Positions 26,769 through 39,964 of a stretch of DNA of 64,000 bases are shown one piece after another. Where the stretch lies: contig JBCBDX010000004.1 of assembly GCA_038529265.1 (NCBI GenBank), positions 197,812 through 261,811 on the forward strand, read 5' to 3'. Made by a program: the position numbers and the translations under genes. The notes beneath the pieces are model-generated. The model was not told the origin of the DNA and did not search any database. It saw nothing but the letters and a program-made list of their open reading frames with translations. This DNA comes from JBCBDX01 sp038529265 (GTDB lineage Bacteria > Pseudomonadota > Alphaproteobacteria > Rhizobiales > Rhizobiaceae). Each line of letters begins with the position of its first letter. Position 1 is the first letter of the stretch.

Positions 26769-27518
26769 CTAATCCATGAGGCCCTTCTTGCGCAGTGTGC
26801 GAGTCCCATGGTGGATTATCCACTGGGTTTCCTTTGGCGCACCGATTTGCCATTGCGTGACAAGATCCAAGACTGTTTCAGGATGATCCTTGGAGACATC
26901 ATTGATCAGATTGGCTACGGATTTTCGCACATAGGGGGACGGATCAGCACGCAATCGCTCTGCAACGGCCAGTGCCGACGACGGGTCGGCAATGAACGCT
27001 TCAAGTTGGCGCGCCCAGGGTAGTCTTGGGCGTACGCCCTCAGAGGCAAGCCGTCGCACATGGCTGCTTTGATGATTTGTCCATGTTTGCACACGACCAA
27101 GCGTCTTGGCCGTGTGTTGCTCAAGATAGGGGCGGAGCGCGTATTCAGCCGTATTGCGCTGCGTAATGGCCTGACAAAGATCAAGCGAAATATCGGGGTC
27201 ATTGGTGCCATGATCTTCGACGAGTTGTGCGACGGGCATCAACCAATAGCCTGTGGTAAACATCCCGGTCTCGCCATCGAGCGGCGGACCAAGCGATGCT
27301 TTCAGAATTGGTGCTGCTTGTTTGTAGTCTGTGGGCAGACGGGCACGTAGCGCATCGGACATTAAACGAACGCGTTCCTTCAATTCAAGGCCAGCAATGC
27401 CGCGATCAATTTCGTCGGCGTAAGCATCGACATCAAAGGACCCATGATGCGCGGCAATGGCGCGACCCAATCGGGCCGCGCAATCACGATCAAACCAATC
27501 TTTCAGCTTTTTAGCCAT
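26769..27518 (-). CDS. DNA alkylation repair protein (HEAT-like), apparently 3'-truncated
   Basis: A 249-residue helical repeat protein: GVRPRLPWARQLEAFIADP, YVRKSVANLINDVSKDHPETVLDLVTQW and WIIHHGTRTLRKKG match the AlkD-like family that removes alkylated bases. The relatives I recall continue about 110 residues beyond the RTLxKKG motif; here the frame stops three codons after it (LMD). The 3' end faces the integrase remnant 100 bp away, so loss of the 3' part with that element is likely. A naturally short form is the alternative. Confidence 0.72.
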   Translation of the reverse strand: MAKKLKDWFDRDCAARLGRAIAAHHGSFDVDAYADEIDRGIAGLELKERVRLMSDALRARLPTDYKQAAPILKASLGPPLDGETGMFTTGYWLMPVAQLVEDHGTNDPDISLDLCQAITQRNTAEYALRPYLEQHTAKTLGRVQTWTNHQSSHVRRLASEGVRPRLPWARQLEAFIADPSSALAVAERLRADPSPYVRKSVANLINDVSKDHPETVLDLVTQWQIGAPKETQWIIHHGTRTLRKKGLMD

Positions 27519-27524
27519 GCGTGG

Positions 27525-27950
27525 TTACACCGGTACCGCATCGGCTGCATATTGGGCAAGGAACTCCGGTGATGGCGGGATCGGCTTAATGACATCAATC
27601 AACACGCCATTTGGATCGCGGTAGATAGCATGGCGTTGGCCAAAGGGCTCGCTAATAAGCGCCTTCATAAGGGGCACGCCTGCTGAACGCAGTTTCTCAT
27701 CAACGGCATCGACATCCTCCACTTCAAAATTAAGGATCATTCCCCTGGAAACGCCACGAGCAGCTTCGGGAATCGTCTCATGTTCAGCTTCGACAATGGC
27801 AAGATTGACCGACGGATCGGCTTCGCTTTGCAGATGAACATACCAAGCCGCCTCGAACGCGGCCCGAAAGCCAAAGTGTGTTTTGTAAAACTCTGCGGTC
27901 GCCGAAACAGCTTGCGACTGGATGACGGGGTAGTATTGCGTAACGCGCAT
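27525..27950 (-). CDS. VOC (glyoxalase/bleomycin resistance) family protein
   Basis: A 141-residue protein from MRVTQYYPV. The vicinal-oxygen-chelate fold shows in [27 protein letters not shown] and [30 protein letters not shown]. Metal ligands and substrate are not certain. It is divergent from a TetR gene, with a palindromic operator between, suggesting repression by that TetR protein and a role in resistance or detoxification. It ends 6 bp before the start of the AlkD-like gene on the same strand. Confidence 0.78.
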   Translation of the reverse strand: MRVTQYYPVIQSQAVSATAEFYKTHFGFRAAFEAAWYVHLQSEADPSVNLAIVEAEHETIPEAARGVSRGMILNFEVEDVDAVDEKLRSAGVPLMKALISEPFGQRHAIYRDPNGVLIDVIKPIPPSPEFLAQYAADAVPV

Positions 27951-27962
27951 GGAGGCCTCCTT

Positions 27963-28022
27963 CATTTACATACATTATGTATGTATCAGGATTTGCATTT
28001 CCATGCAAGATGTATGTAAATG
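27963..28022. promoter_or_regulatory. Palindromic operator between VOC and TetR genes
   Basis: TACATACATTATGTATGTA at 27967-27985 is a perfect 19-bp palindrome around 27976. A 13-bp arm CATTTACATACAT (27963-27975) is repeated inverted as ATGTATGTAAATG at 28010-28022. A third small inverted repeat, TTGCAT-TTCC-ATGCAA, lies between. This arrangement in a TetR divergent gap is a likely autorepression site. Confidence 0.75.
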
Positions 28023-28041
28023 TTTTTCTGGAGTTGTGATC

Positions 28042-28647
28042 ATGCAAGATGAAAAGCGAGCGCGTCGCAGCCAAGCCGAAAGGCGCGCCGAAACAAGCGC
28101 CAAGCTGAAGGAGGCCGCGCGCGCACTGTTTGTGGACGTTGGATTTGCGGAAACGGCAACACCAGATATTGTTCGCAAAGCCGGCGTCACGCGCGGTGCG
28201 CTTTATCACCATTTTACCGACAAGACCGATCTTTTTCGCGCCATTGCGGAGGACGAAGCAAAGGCAGTCGCAGACCATATTGACCGCGAGACACGCGATG
28301 TCTCCGACCCGGAGCTGGCAATGGTCAAAGGGTCTGACGCGTTTTTTGAAGCGATCTTGTTTCCGGGCCGTATTCGCCTTCTGTTAGAGGATGCGTCTGC
28401 GGTATTGGGCCACGCCAAAGCGGCGGCACTGACGCGCAACAATGGGACCGAGGAGTTGCGCGATGGCCTCAGGCGCGCCCTGCCCGCTTTAACGGGTGGG
28501 CGGATCGATGCGCTGACAAACCTTCTATCGGCAGCATTTGATCGCGCCGCCCTGGAGATCGCCCATGGCAGAAATCCAGCCGACTACAAGGCCGCCATGC
28601 ATCAATTGGTCGGTGACGTGCTCAGCGGCAATTCCGGCTCTGGATAA
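28042..28647 (+). CDS. TetR family transcriptional regulator
   Basis: A 201-residue protein from the ATG at 28042 (MQDEKRARRSQAER). The DNA-binding domain is LKEAARALFVDVGFAETATPDIVRKAGVTRGALYHHFTDKTDLFRA (about residues 22-66), followed by an all-helical ligand domain with C-terminal TetR-like repeats. The frame is open upstream through the operator, so the ATG directly before the basic N-terminus is chosen. It probably represses itself and the divergent VOC gene. Confidence 0.88.
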   Translation: MQDEKRARRSQAERRAETSAKLKEAARALFVDVGFAETATPDIVRKAGVTRGALYHHFTDKTDLFRAIAEDEAKAVADHIDRETRDVSDPELAMVKGSDAFFEAILFPGRIRLLLEDASAVLGHAKAAALTRNNGTEELRDGLRRALPALTGGRIDALTNLLSAAFDRAALEIAHGRNPADYKAAMHQLVGDVLSGNSGSG

Positions 28648-28749
28648 TCACCAATATAGAGGGCCGCGTTGGACCGGTTTTGGTTTTGCCCCCGCGATGG
28701 TTTGCTCTATTGGCAGGTTATAAACACCGTTTACTGGCGCAGCATATCG

Positions 28750-29433
28750 TTATTGCAGCGCCACGTTTTCTGCGAGCCAGTGATTGAGTTGTGCCGCGGC
28801 ATCGAAAAAGCGCCCCATCCTTTGCTGATCGCAAATTGTCTCAGGCGCCAGCATCGTGTCAGGCGTCCTGGCGACAAGACCCTTGCGTTTGACCAGCGTT
28901 TCCAAGTTCGGTGATACGGCAATTCCCTGCGGGATCCGTTTTAGCGTTTCGGCGGTAAGCGCACAGCCTTGATCATGCAACAGGTTCAAGACCTCGGTTA
29001 GTTTTGTGGCCCGGCTGTCATTGGATGCCAAGCAAGCGCGAAACCGATCGAGCTCTTCCGATACCATCGCAAAGAGTCCTGCGCCAAAACCAAGGCGGTC
29101 TGGATGAAGTACGAGATGAATGGCCGGGGATCGGTTCGGATGCTCGCCTGTCCAAAAAACCAAATGGAGTTTCGGATCAAATGGCGTCTTGTCTTTGGAG
29201 AACCGCGTATCGCGATGCAGGCGACGAATAGATCCGTTGACCTTTGGCACGGCTTTGTGCGGCGGCGCGAGCGTCCCCATTTGCGCGGAAATTGCCGATA
29301 CAAAGGCGGTCGCTGGGTCCAGCCACTCATCCTCATAGCGGTTTTTGTTTGCTTGGAACCAATTGCGGTCATTGTTATCCTTCAGGTCTTGAAGGAACGC
29401 GCAAGTACGCTGCGGGAAATCGAGCATCTTCAT
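28750..29433 (-). CDS. DUF2461 (TIGR02453) family protein
   Basis: A 227-residue soluble protein: FLQDLKDNNDRNWFQANKNRYEDEWLDP, RLHRDTRFSKDKTPF and HLVLHPDRLGFGAGLF are typical of DUF2461, a family of unknown biochemical function. It overlaps by 4 bp the upstream TetR gene (ATGA), so it is translated from the same message and is presumably controlled by that regulator. Confidence 0.82.
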   Translation of the reverse strand: MKMLDFPQRTCAFLQDLKDNNDRNWFQANKNRYEDEWLDPATAFVSAISAQMGTLAPPHKAVPKVNGSIRRLHRDTRFSKDKTPFDPKLHLVFWTGEHPNRSPAIHLVLHPDRLGFGAGLFAMVSEELDRFRACLASNDSRATKLTEVLNLLHDQGCALTAETLKRIPQGIAVSPNLETLVKRKGLVARTPDTMLAPETICDQQRMGRFFDAAAQLNHWLAENVALQ

Positions 29434-30014
29434 TCTCCTTGTCCGGGCTTCGGCAGCATCGACTGAAAAGCGGCCCAGGTACCTTTTAGGATTATGGCTT
29501 GTTGGTCAGAGTCCTCGATTGCCATTGCTGTCCCCACCGCGCCGGATGCCAAGACCAGCGGCGGTGCGTAACTTTCCGGCGCATGCTGCTGCTCACGCGC
29601 CATCTCGGCACAAATTACTTTGAAGGCATGCCCAAAACCGGCCCGTACATCTGCGTCAGCGCGCGTAGTGTCTCCTGTCAGTGCTGCTAGCGAGCAGCCC
29701 TTGAAGACTTCATTCAGATTGGCCGGATTTAGATAGCCTTCAAAGATGATGAGCATTTGCTGTAACAGCGCATCACTGCTCTTTCCGTCACGCCGTTGAA
29801 GCATATGCAAGAGCGGATGCTCGTGACGCATCACATCGGCAAACAAGGCCGATTTTGATTTGTAGTGCGCGTAGAAAGAACCCCGCGTCAGTTCAGCTTC
29901 CTTCATCAGCCGATCCAGATTGACTGCATCAAAGCCGTCCGCGCGGAACGTCGCGGCTGCTCCGGCTCTGATCTTTTTGGTGATTTTTTTTTTGTTTTCG
30001 GGTGTGAGACGCAT
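29430..30014 (-). CDS. TetR family transcriptional regulator
   Basis: A 194-residue protein. AAATFRADGFDAVNLDRLMKEAELTRGSFYAHYKSKSALFADVM (about residues 18-62) is the helix-turn-helix domain, of the type seen in NemR-like repressors (TxGSFYxHF-like helix). It is first of a two-gene unit with DUF2461 and is divergent from 30082. A palindrome 9 bp upstream of its start is a likely operator. Confidence 0.88.
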   Translation of the reverse strand: MRLTPENKKKITKKIRAGAAATFRADGFDAVNLDRLMKEAELTRGSFYAHYKSKSALFADVMRHEHPLLHMLQRRDGKSSDALLQQMLIIFEGYLNPANLNEVFKGCSLAALTGDTTRADADVRAGFGHAFKVICAEMAREQQHAPESYAPPLVLASGAVGTAMAIEDSDQQAIILKGTWAAFQSMLPKPGQGE

Positions 30015-30022
30015 GGTATTTT

Positions 30023-30042
30023 TATATGTTGACTAACATATA
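30023..30042. promoter_or_regulatory. Palindromic operator upstream of the second TetR gene
   Basis: TATATGTT-GACT-AACATATA is an inverted repeat with 8-bp arms in the 67-bp gap between the divergent genes at 30014 and 30082. Its position suggests control of both directions by the adjacent TetR protein. Confidence 0.6.
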
Positions 30043-30081
30043 TTTGTAAATTATCCATCGCGCATTGCAAGGAAAAAAGCG

Positions 30082-30423
30082 ATGGCGGACCCGATCCAGC
30101 AAAATTGGATTTCATTACGCGAGCAGCTGCGGATGGAACATGACGACATCAGCCCAGGGCGTATGATGTCGGCCGATGCCCTCACTTATCGCGGCAAAGT
30201 CTTTGTCTTTTTCTCTGAGAAAGGCGGGCGTGTCGGCCTTGGATGCCGGATCGACCGTTCGACAAATGTGGCGTCGCTTGACCTTACCGATTGGCACCAT
30301 CTTGCGCCCTTTAAATCAAAACCACCCATGAAGGATTGGATCGTCATCGGCTACGGAGACGTTAGCCGCTGGAAGCAGATTGCTGAGCTTTGCCTGACGA
30401 TCGCAAAACAGAGGAATATCTGA
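30082..30423 (+). CDS. Small protein, possibly TfoX-N/MmcQ-like fold
   Basis: A 113-residue soluble protein. SPGRMMSADALTYRGKVFVFFSEKGGRVGLGCRID, then PPMKDWIVIGYGDVSRWKQIAELCLTIAKQ, resembles the small TfoX N-terminal/MmcQ-like families (G-R-M-x-x, a strand pair, then P-M-x-x-W). The match is weak and no function follows. Two bases separate it from the MAPEG gene, so the two are surely cotranscribed, and the palindrome upstream may control both. Confidence 0.6.
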   Translation: MADPIQQNWISLREQLRMEHDDISPGRMMSADALTYRGKVFVFFSEKGGRVGLGCRIDRSTNVASLDLTDWHHLAPFKSKPPMKDWIVIGYGDVSRWKQIAELCLTIAKQRNI

Positions 30424-30425
30424 CA

Positions 30426-30821
30426 ATGTCGGTTGCCATTACACCATATTACGCTGCTGCCATCGCCCTTTTGATGGCCGTGCTGTCGACGATGACTGCC
30501 ATGATGCGCGGGAAAACTGGTATCGCGCTGGGCGATGGAGGCCAATCGCGCATGGCGCTCGCGGTCAGACGATTTGGAAATCTGTCTGAATATGCGGCAA
30601 TGACGATTGTGATGCTCTTGCTGATGGAACTTGTCGGCGTGGCGCCAATTTGGCTTCACGCCTATGGGATCGCCTTAGTCAGTCTTCGATTGCTGCATCC
30701 ATTTATCCTGTTTGACACTATGGACGCCCCTACCATGGTGAAAGTTGGACGGTTCATTGCCGGGGCCGGAACCGCCGCCTTACTCGTGATCGCTGCGGTC
30801 GCAATCATGGTCAACACTTGA
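30426..30821 (+). CDS. MAPEG family membrane protein
   Basis: A 131-residue protein with four membrane spans. GGQSRMALAVRRFGNLSEYAAMTIVMLLLMEL carries the MAPEG signature (R-x-x-x-N-x-x-E-Y). Eukaryotic members are glutathione-dependent; bacterial members are often of unknown substrate. The ATG at 30426 is chosen directly after the previous stop. With the small protein before it and a TetR operator upstream, a detoxification role is plausible. Confidence 0.8.
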   Translation: MSVAITPYYAAAIALLMAVLSTMTAMMRGKTGIALGDGGQSRMALAVRRFGNLSEYAAMTIVMLLLMELVGVAPIWLHAYGIALVSLRLLHPFILFDTMDAPTMVKVGRFIAGAGTAALLVIAAVAIMVNT

Positions 30822-30881
30822 ACAGTGCAATCATGCGCGCCGCTAATGGAAGGGTGCACATGAACACCACCTTGTGTGCGG

Positions 30882-32095
30882 TCAGCTACAGCTGATCTCG
30901 ACGCGGCGGTTTAAAGAACGCCCTGCCTCGTCATCATTACTGGCAATTGGTTCGTCTTCGCCCTTGCCGGCAGCTGTTATGCGCGTACCGTCCAAGCCAC
31001 GCGATACAAGAGCCTGCACGACCGCTTCAGCGCGCCGCAGTGATAAATCACGATTGTAGTCCTCGGCCCCCTCGCTTGAGGAATGCCCGACAATGACCAT
31101 GTTGGCTGATCCATCGCCCGACAGGCCATCGAACAAATCATCCAGAACGGGTTTTGAGCCTGGTCGCAATTGGGCGGAGTCAAACTCAAAGCCAATTCCT
31201 TACACCGTGTCGCCGCAGCCCAAGCTCTCAGTTACTGGCGCTTCGCACACGGGCCCACCGGTCGAGGGTTCGCCATCGTAAACTCTGAACGGGGCACCAT
31301 TGGTGGAACGCACCCCACGAAGGGTGCCGTTAATGTCTGCTATCAATACGAATTGCGACGCGATGCCGGCGTCATCACGGCCAAGCGCGCGCAGCACTGC
31401 ACCGTCAACATTGCCGGAAAGCTTGCCGCCGATGTCATAGCAACCTGTTACCGTCGCGTTTTCCTGCGCCAACTCAATATCAACGCCCCGTCCCTCCCAT
31501 ATGCCGGTAAACCGGCCCAAAGGTTTTAGCGCCTCTTGTGTTCCGTTACCGATGATCTCAGAGAATTCGAAAAAGGTCGCGTCATTGCGTATTCCAGCCC
31601 GCCCTGGAGCCGCAATTTGACCCAACGCACCGGCACCGCATCGCCCGTTAGGGTTAGTTCGGTGACTTCGCCGCGCTTATCGTGCGCGGTCAGTGTCGTT
31701 TCGGCCAGGACCTCGAAAGACCCATCTGGCCCATCTTCGGAGCCAAGCACCTGAACGGTCTGAAAGAAGGTCTGTGACGGGCTTGGTGTTTCAAGCACCG
31801 TTGGCACGGCGAACCGGTCAAATCTGGTAGGCGCGGGCAACGCGTAGACCATTTCCACAATTGTCGCTGCCGTACCCGGTCGCGGTGTGGCGCCAAAACC
31901 GACGGGATTGCCGTCAATGGCCGCAAGGGTTTGGTTGAGATCAGTGCGCAAATCCTGTCCGCCGGTCTCGACTGAAACCGGCAGCACGCCTTGTGCAAAT
32001 GATAGAAGATCAAGCCTGGCAGGCGCATCCTGCGCATTCACACCTGTGGCCAGCAAAGCAAATCCGGCTATTGCTAGGGTCAGTCTTTTCAGCAT
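30882..32095 (-). pseudogene. OmpA-family lipoprotein/periplasmic protein, broken by a frameshift and a stop
   Basis: Three pieces read as one gene. An N-terminal part from ATG 32095 has a signal peptide (MLKRLTLAIAGFALLATGVNA) and runs to about 31585 (GLEYA). The next frame continues NDATFFEFSEIIGNG to CGDTV and a TAA at 31200-31202. Past that stop, in the same frame, GIGFEFDSAQLRPGSKP starts an OmpA domain with MVIVGHSSSEGAEDYNRDLSLRRAEAVVQ and SLNRRVEI, the peptidoglycan-binding part. A one-base loss near 31585 and the nonsense codon inactivate it, unless they are sequencing errors. Confidence 0.8.
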
Positions 32096-32333
32096 GTCTC
32101 GCCCTCCCAAGACTCGCAAAGCTTATACGCCGCATCTTCGTTCGGCAATCGGCCTGTCTTCCAGTCAGTGAGGCGGTTTGTCCGGAAACGCCTATCCCTA
32201 CCTGCACAGACTTCCAGAACGAAGGTTTCCCAGTTTGCTTTCTTCTCGCGGCGAAGCTGCGGGCTTGGAACGCGTTAGGCTTTCGAGTTGCAACTGCCGA
32301 AAACTGCGCGGCCAATCGGCATTCCGTACCTAA

Positions 32334-32375
32334 TTGTATGTTTTGATTGACAGATAACATACAAAAAGGTATGTA
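32334..32375 (+). promoter_or_regulatory. Promoter with TetR-type operator
   Basis: A perfect -35 TTGACA (32347-32352) is 17 bp from TATGTA (32370-32375). An inverted repeat TTGTATGTT (32334-32342) / AACATACAA (32356-32364) brackets the -35 and enters the spacer, where a bound repressor would exclude polymerase. It precedes the three-gene operon with a TetR gene. Confidence 0.7.
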
Positions 32376-32400
32376 CCGTTTCAGTTTAGGAGATGTACTC

Positions 32401-32772
32401 ATGACACAACTCATGTTTGGCACTGCTGGGGTTATCGCCGCACTTTGGTTTGCCATTCACTTGCTTGTCGGTGGGCAGCAGATCGCGCGCCCGCTCGTTA
32501 AAGCGCAGGACTTGGAACCGATCGTAAAGCACACGCAATATCTGTGCTGGCACTTCACGACCGTCGCGATTGCGGGAATGGCCATCTTTTTCGGCATAGC
32601 TGCGCTGAGCGGGACAGTTGCCTTTGCGACGGCCGCAACGCTCTTGGCAGCGGGGTTCTTCTTTGTCGGCGTTGGCTTGGTTGTTTCTCTGGGAGAAAGC
32701 CATGGCCGTTTACCACAGGGTTGGCTTTTCCTTCCTGTGGCCGCGCTTGGCTTTGCCGGGCATCTTGTATGA
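32401..32772 (+). CDS. Small four-span membrane protein, unknown
   Basis: A 123-residue hydrophobic protein with spans at about 5-22, 50-68, 73-95 and 105-121. Polar marks are GGQQIARPL after the first span and a HTQYLCWHFTT stretch before the second. No family recognised. AGGAGA at 8 nt supports the start. It overlaps the TetR gene by 4 bp, so it is coupled to its regulator. Confidence 0.7.
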   Translation: MTQLMFGTAGVIAALWFAIHLLVGGQQIARPLVKAQDLEPIVKHTQYLCWHFTTVAIAGMAIFFGIAALSGTVAFATAATLLAAGFFFVGVGLVVSLGESHGRLPQGWLFLPVAALGFAGHLV

Positions 32773-33335
32773 CAAAGCGCCGATACAGCAAAGAAGATTG
32801 GATTGATCTGGGCTTAATTGAACTATCCACGCATGGACTGGAAGGCGTGAAGCTTGAGGCAATCTGCAAGGCTGCAAAGCTGACCCGCGGATCGTTTTAT
32901 CATCACTTTGATGACCATGAAGCTTTTTTGTCGGCTCTCGCGGAACACTGGTTGGATAAACAAACGATCGAGGTCGCTGATGTCATCGACCCGAACGACT
33001 CGCCAATCGATCAGGGCACGGCGCTGAACGACGCCGCAATGGGCATCGACTACCGGCTAGAGCTTGGGATACGAGAACTTGCGCGCCGCCTTCCCGCAGT
33101 TGAAAGGGTCGTAAAGCAAGCCGATGAGGTGCGGATTGGCACTATTTGCTTGTTATATCAGCGCAAGTACGGGCTCGATAAAAGTACCGCAAGCGAACTG
33201 GCCTTCATCGAATATGCCGCTTTTAGCGGGATCATTCTCCTCGATCCTGACATTCCATTGGCCCGTCAAAAGTCCCTTGCAAAGCTCTACGACGACATGA
33301 TGCGCCGCGCATTTGAACCGCAGGTCACACGATGA
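32769..33335 (+). CDS. TetR family transcriptional regulator
   Basis: A 188-residue protein. DWIDLGLIELSTHGLEGVKLEAICKAAKLTRGSFYHHFDDHEAFLSALAEHW (about residues 10-60) is the DNA-binding domain. It sits between two membrane-protein genes, overlapping each by 4 bp (ATGA), and probably binds the operator at 32334-32364 to autoregulate the operon. Confidence 0.88.
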   Translation: MTKRRYSKEDWIDLGLIELSTHGLEGVKLEAICKAAKLTRGSFYHHFDDHEAFLSALAEHWLDKQTIEVADVIDPNDSPIDQGTALNDAAMGIDYRLELGIRELARRLPAVERVVKQADEVRIGTICLLYQRKYGLDKSTASELAFIEYAAFSGIILLDPDIPLARQKSLAKLYDDMMRRAFEPQVTR

Positions 33336-33742
33336 AACCGCATGCCATCGCACGATATATTTTTTGGATTGTCGCAGCCTTTTACGCCTATGGAGCGCTT
33401 GTCCATATCCTCAACATGTTGTCGCTGACGGGTTTCAATTGGGGGGAAGCGCCAACCAAGTGGCAGGCCCTGGATATTGTGTATTTGATCCTTGATGTCA
33501 CCGTCGTCATGGGTCTGTTGAGCGGCGCGCGGATTGGAATATGGGCATTCTTCTGTGCCGCCTTAAGCCAAATCGCCCTTTACACGATATTTCGAGAATG
33601 GGTGCTCGACGTCCCCGAATCGTTTCGCCCGTCGCCGGAGGAGATCGGTTATCTCGACACACTCGTCATGTTCCATGTCATAACGATTGCAGTGGTGGCC
33701 ACGGCATTATGGCTGAGGCACCGACGCGCGCAGACAGCGTGA
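33332..33742 (+). CDS. Small four-span membrane protein, unknown
   Basis: A 136-residue protein with spans at about 8-30, 46-66, 69-88 and 112-130. ARYIFWIVAAFYAYGALVHILNM and EEIGYLDTLVMFHVITIAVVATALWL are visible; no family recognised. It is the third gene of the operon, coupled to the TetR gene by ATGA. It is unlike the first membrane protein of the operon in sequence. Confidence 0.7.
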   Translation: MKPHAIARYIFWIVAAFYAYGALVHILNMLSLTGFNWGEAPTKWQALDIVYLILDVTVVMGLLSGARIGIWAFFCAALSQIALYTIFREWVLDVPESFRPSPEEIGYLDTLVMFHVITIAVVATALWLRHRRAQTA

Positions 33743-34500
33743 TCGTATAACAACCAACGTGGGCTACAGGACGCGGGATCGAGCCCGCGATGCGACACAA
33801 AGTGAACGCTGCGCGTGGTACATCAAACCGTCGTTCGGCTCCCTGCCTGGGTCAGTCCAAAAAGGTTGTTACTGAGTAAACAGAAAGCGGTCTCGAACCG
33901 TAGATACATTACCCAATCGAAGCGGGTAACCTCCGATACGTCAGCATAGCGGACATTAACTCGCGCATGCAGCGAACATCGGCTTACCGCACGCACCCCA
34001 AAAATCTTATCAACCGCCCTCTAATCTTCCCCTATCCTGGCCACACCAATCTTCGTCACAACGTCCCTTAAACGGGATGGAAGGTTGGCAGCGGAGCGGT
34101 CGGGCCTTTGGAGAGTTGCGTTCAGAGGGTCGGCTTATGCGGAACGGGCAATGCGCAGTGAGCAACGCTGCGGGCTTTTTTCGCCACTGGATCGGACACA
34201 GGTGCCGGTTTCGGTGAAGAGGGGTGAGGCGGGCGAATGTGCCAGAGATGCCCGACCCATCACAACAAATCTCCGCGCGGGGCCCCGGTGGTCCAGCACA
34301 CAACGGACCATTGCCATACCGGCATCGCCGGGGTCCTGCGTTTGTGAAACCCAATATCCGGATCGTGAAAACGAGGCGCGGAGATGATAGCGCTTGAGTG
34401 AGGAAGGTTTGCCCGGCGTTTCATTTTGGCTGCCCACCCTTTTTATCCCATGTCGCGTTTGGGACGAGACTTTCATCACCCCTTGCCCTACGTCGCAAAA
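33743..34500. other. Gene-poor gap of about 760 bp
   Basis: No convincing gene is seen. Short open frames on both strands have no known motif. Palindromes occur at about 33772-33788 (CGCGGGATCGAGCCCGCG) and 33890-33901 (a TTCGAGA-type hairpin), and a GC-rich stretch at 34160-34330 is followed by no T-tract of note. It may hold decayed genes or a repeat element; I cannot assign it. Confidence 0.3.
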
Positions 34501-38971
<4,471 letters not shown>

Positions 38972-38998
38972 GCACGCCACCTCCCGGCGCTGCATGCA

Positions 38999-39838
38999 TT
39001 ATGTACGTCGGAAAAGACGCGAGAGCCATGACCCTGTGTTCTCACGCGGCTGCAATCCACCGGATTGAAGCAGGGCAAAGCTGTCGGCGTACCATTCGCT
39101 GTCCGGGAAGTTATGACCAAGCACTGCCGCTGCGTTTTGGGCTTCTGCGGCAAGCCCCATGGCAAAATAAGTTTCAGTCAAACGTGCCAATGCTTCTTCC
39201 ACATGTCGTGTTTTTGAATAGCTTTCAACCACACCACGGAACCTCGATACGGCACCAGCAAACTCGCGTCTCTCCAAATAATAGCGGCCGACTTGCATCT
39301 CTTTGCCAGCCAACTGATCGCGCGCAATGCGCAAGCGTTTCCGCGCATCGTCTTCGTAAATCGAGCCGGGATAGCGCTCTAGCAACTCGTTGAAATTTTG
39401 AACCGCAAGGCGGGTATCGCGTTGATCGCGCGTGATCTCAGGCATCTGCTTAAAGTAAGACAGCCCGATGATGTACTGAGCATAAGACGCGTCTTCATGC
39501 GATGGATAAAGATTGATGAAGCGGCGGCTCGCTGTAACGGCATCATCAAAATTGCCAAGGCGATAGGACACATAGGCGGCCATCACATTGGATTTGCGTG
39601 CGAAGTCTGAATAGGGATGCTGGCGGTCCACGGCTGCAAACTTGCGTGCCGCTTCACGAAGATTACCACCGTTCAAATTGGCAAGGCCTTGATTGTAAAG
39701 GACATCAGCCGGTTCGATGGTAGATACATAGTTCTGTAGATCGACTGTCTCATTATTGCGCGAACAAGCCGCGAGCGCACCGATACAAACGACCAGCAAA
39801 GCTTTAACAATAACTGACTTGGAAACAGTTCTCAGCAT
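38999..39838 (-). CDS. bamD: BamD, outer-membrane assembly lipoprotein
   Basis: A 279-residue protein with a lipoprotein signal: hydrophobic stretch then ALAAC, the acylated cysteine about residue 25. Tetratricopeptide-like repeats follow ([34 protein letters not shown] and [24 protein letters not shown]). It is the essential helper of BamA in outer-membrane protein assembly, anchored in the inner leaflet of the outer membrane. Confidence 0.93.
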   Translation of the reverse strand: MLRTVSKSVIVKALLVVCIGALAACSRNNETVDLQNYVSTIEPADVLYNQGLANLNGGNLREAARKFAAVDRQHPYSDFARKSNVMAAYVSYRLGNFDDAVTASRRFINLYPSHEDASYAQYIIGLSYFKQMPEITRDQRDTRLAVQNFNELLERYPGSIYEDDARKRLRIARDQLAGKEMQVGRYYLERREFAGAVSRFRGVVESYSKTRHVEEALARLTETYFAMGLAAEAQNAAAVLGHNFPDSEWYADSFALLQSGGLQPRENTGSWLSRLFRRT

Positions 39839-39964
39839 GGTTCCCCGCTAACAGCGATAGAAATTGGCGCAATTGTGGCGCTTTTACAGCTATGCGTGCG
39901 CAAGTGCAAACAAATCGCGCATTATCGTCTAACAATGTAACGCAGCAAAACGTTGCTTAACGGG

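Noticed and set aside
33772..33800. Hairpin resembling a tRNA T-arm on the minus strand
   Set aside because: The loop lacks TTC and no matching acceptor, anticodon or D arm lies upstream.
34085..34387. Short frames of about 100 codons on both strands in the gap
   Set aside because: No ribosome site, no recognisable domain and overlapping each other; not supported as genes.
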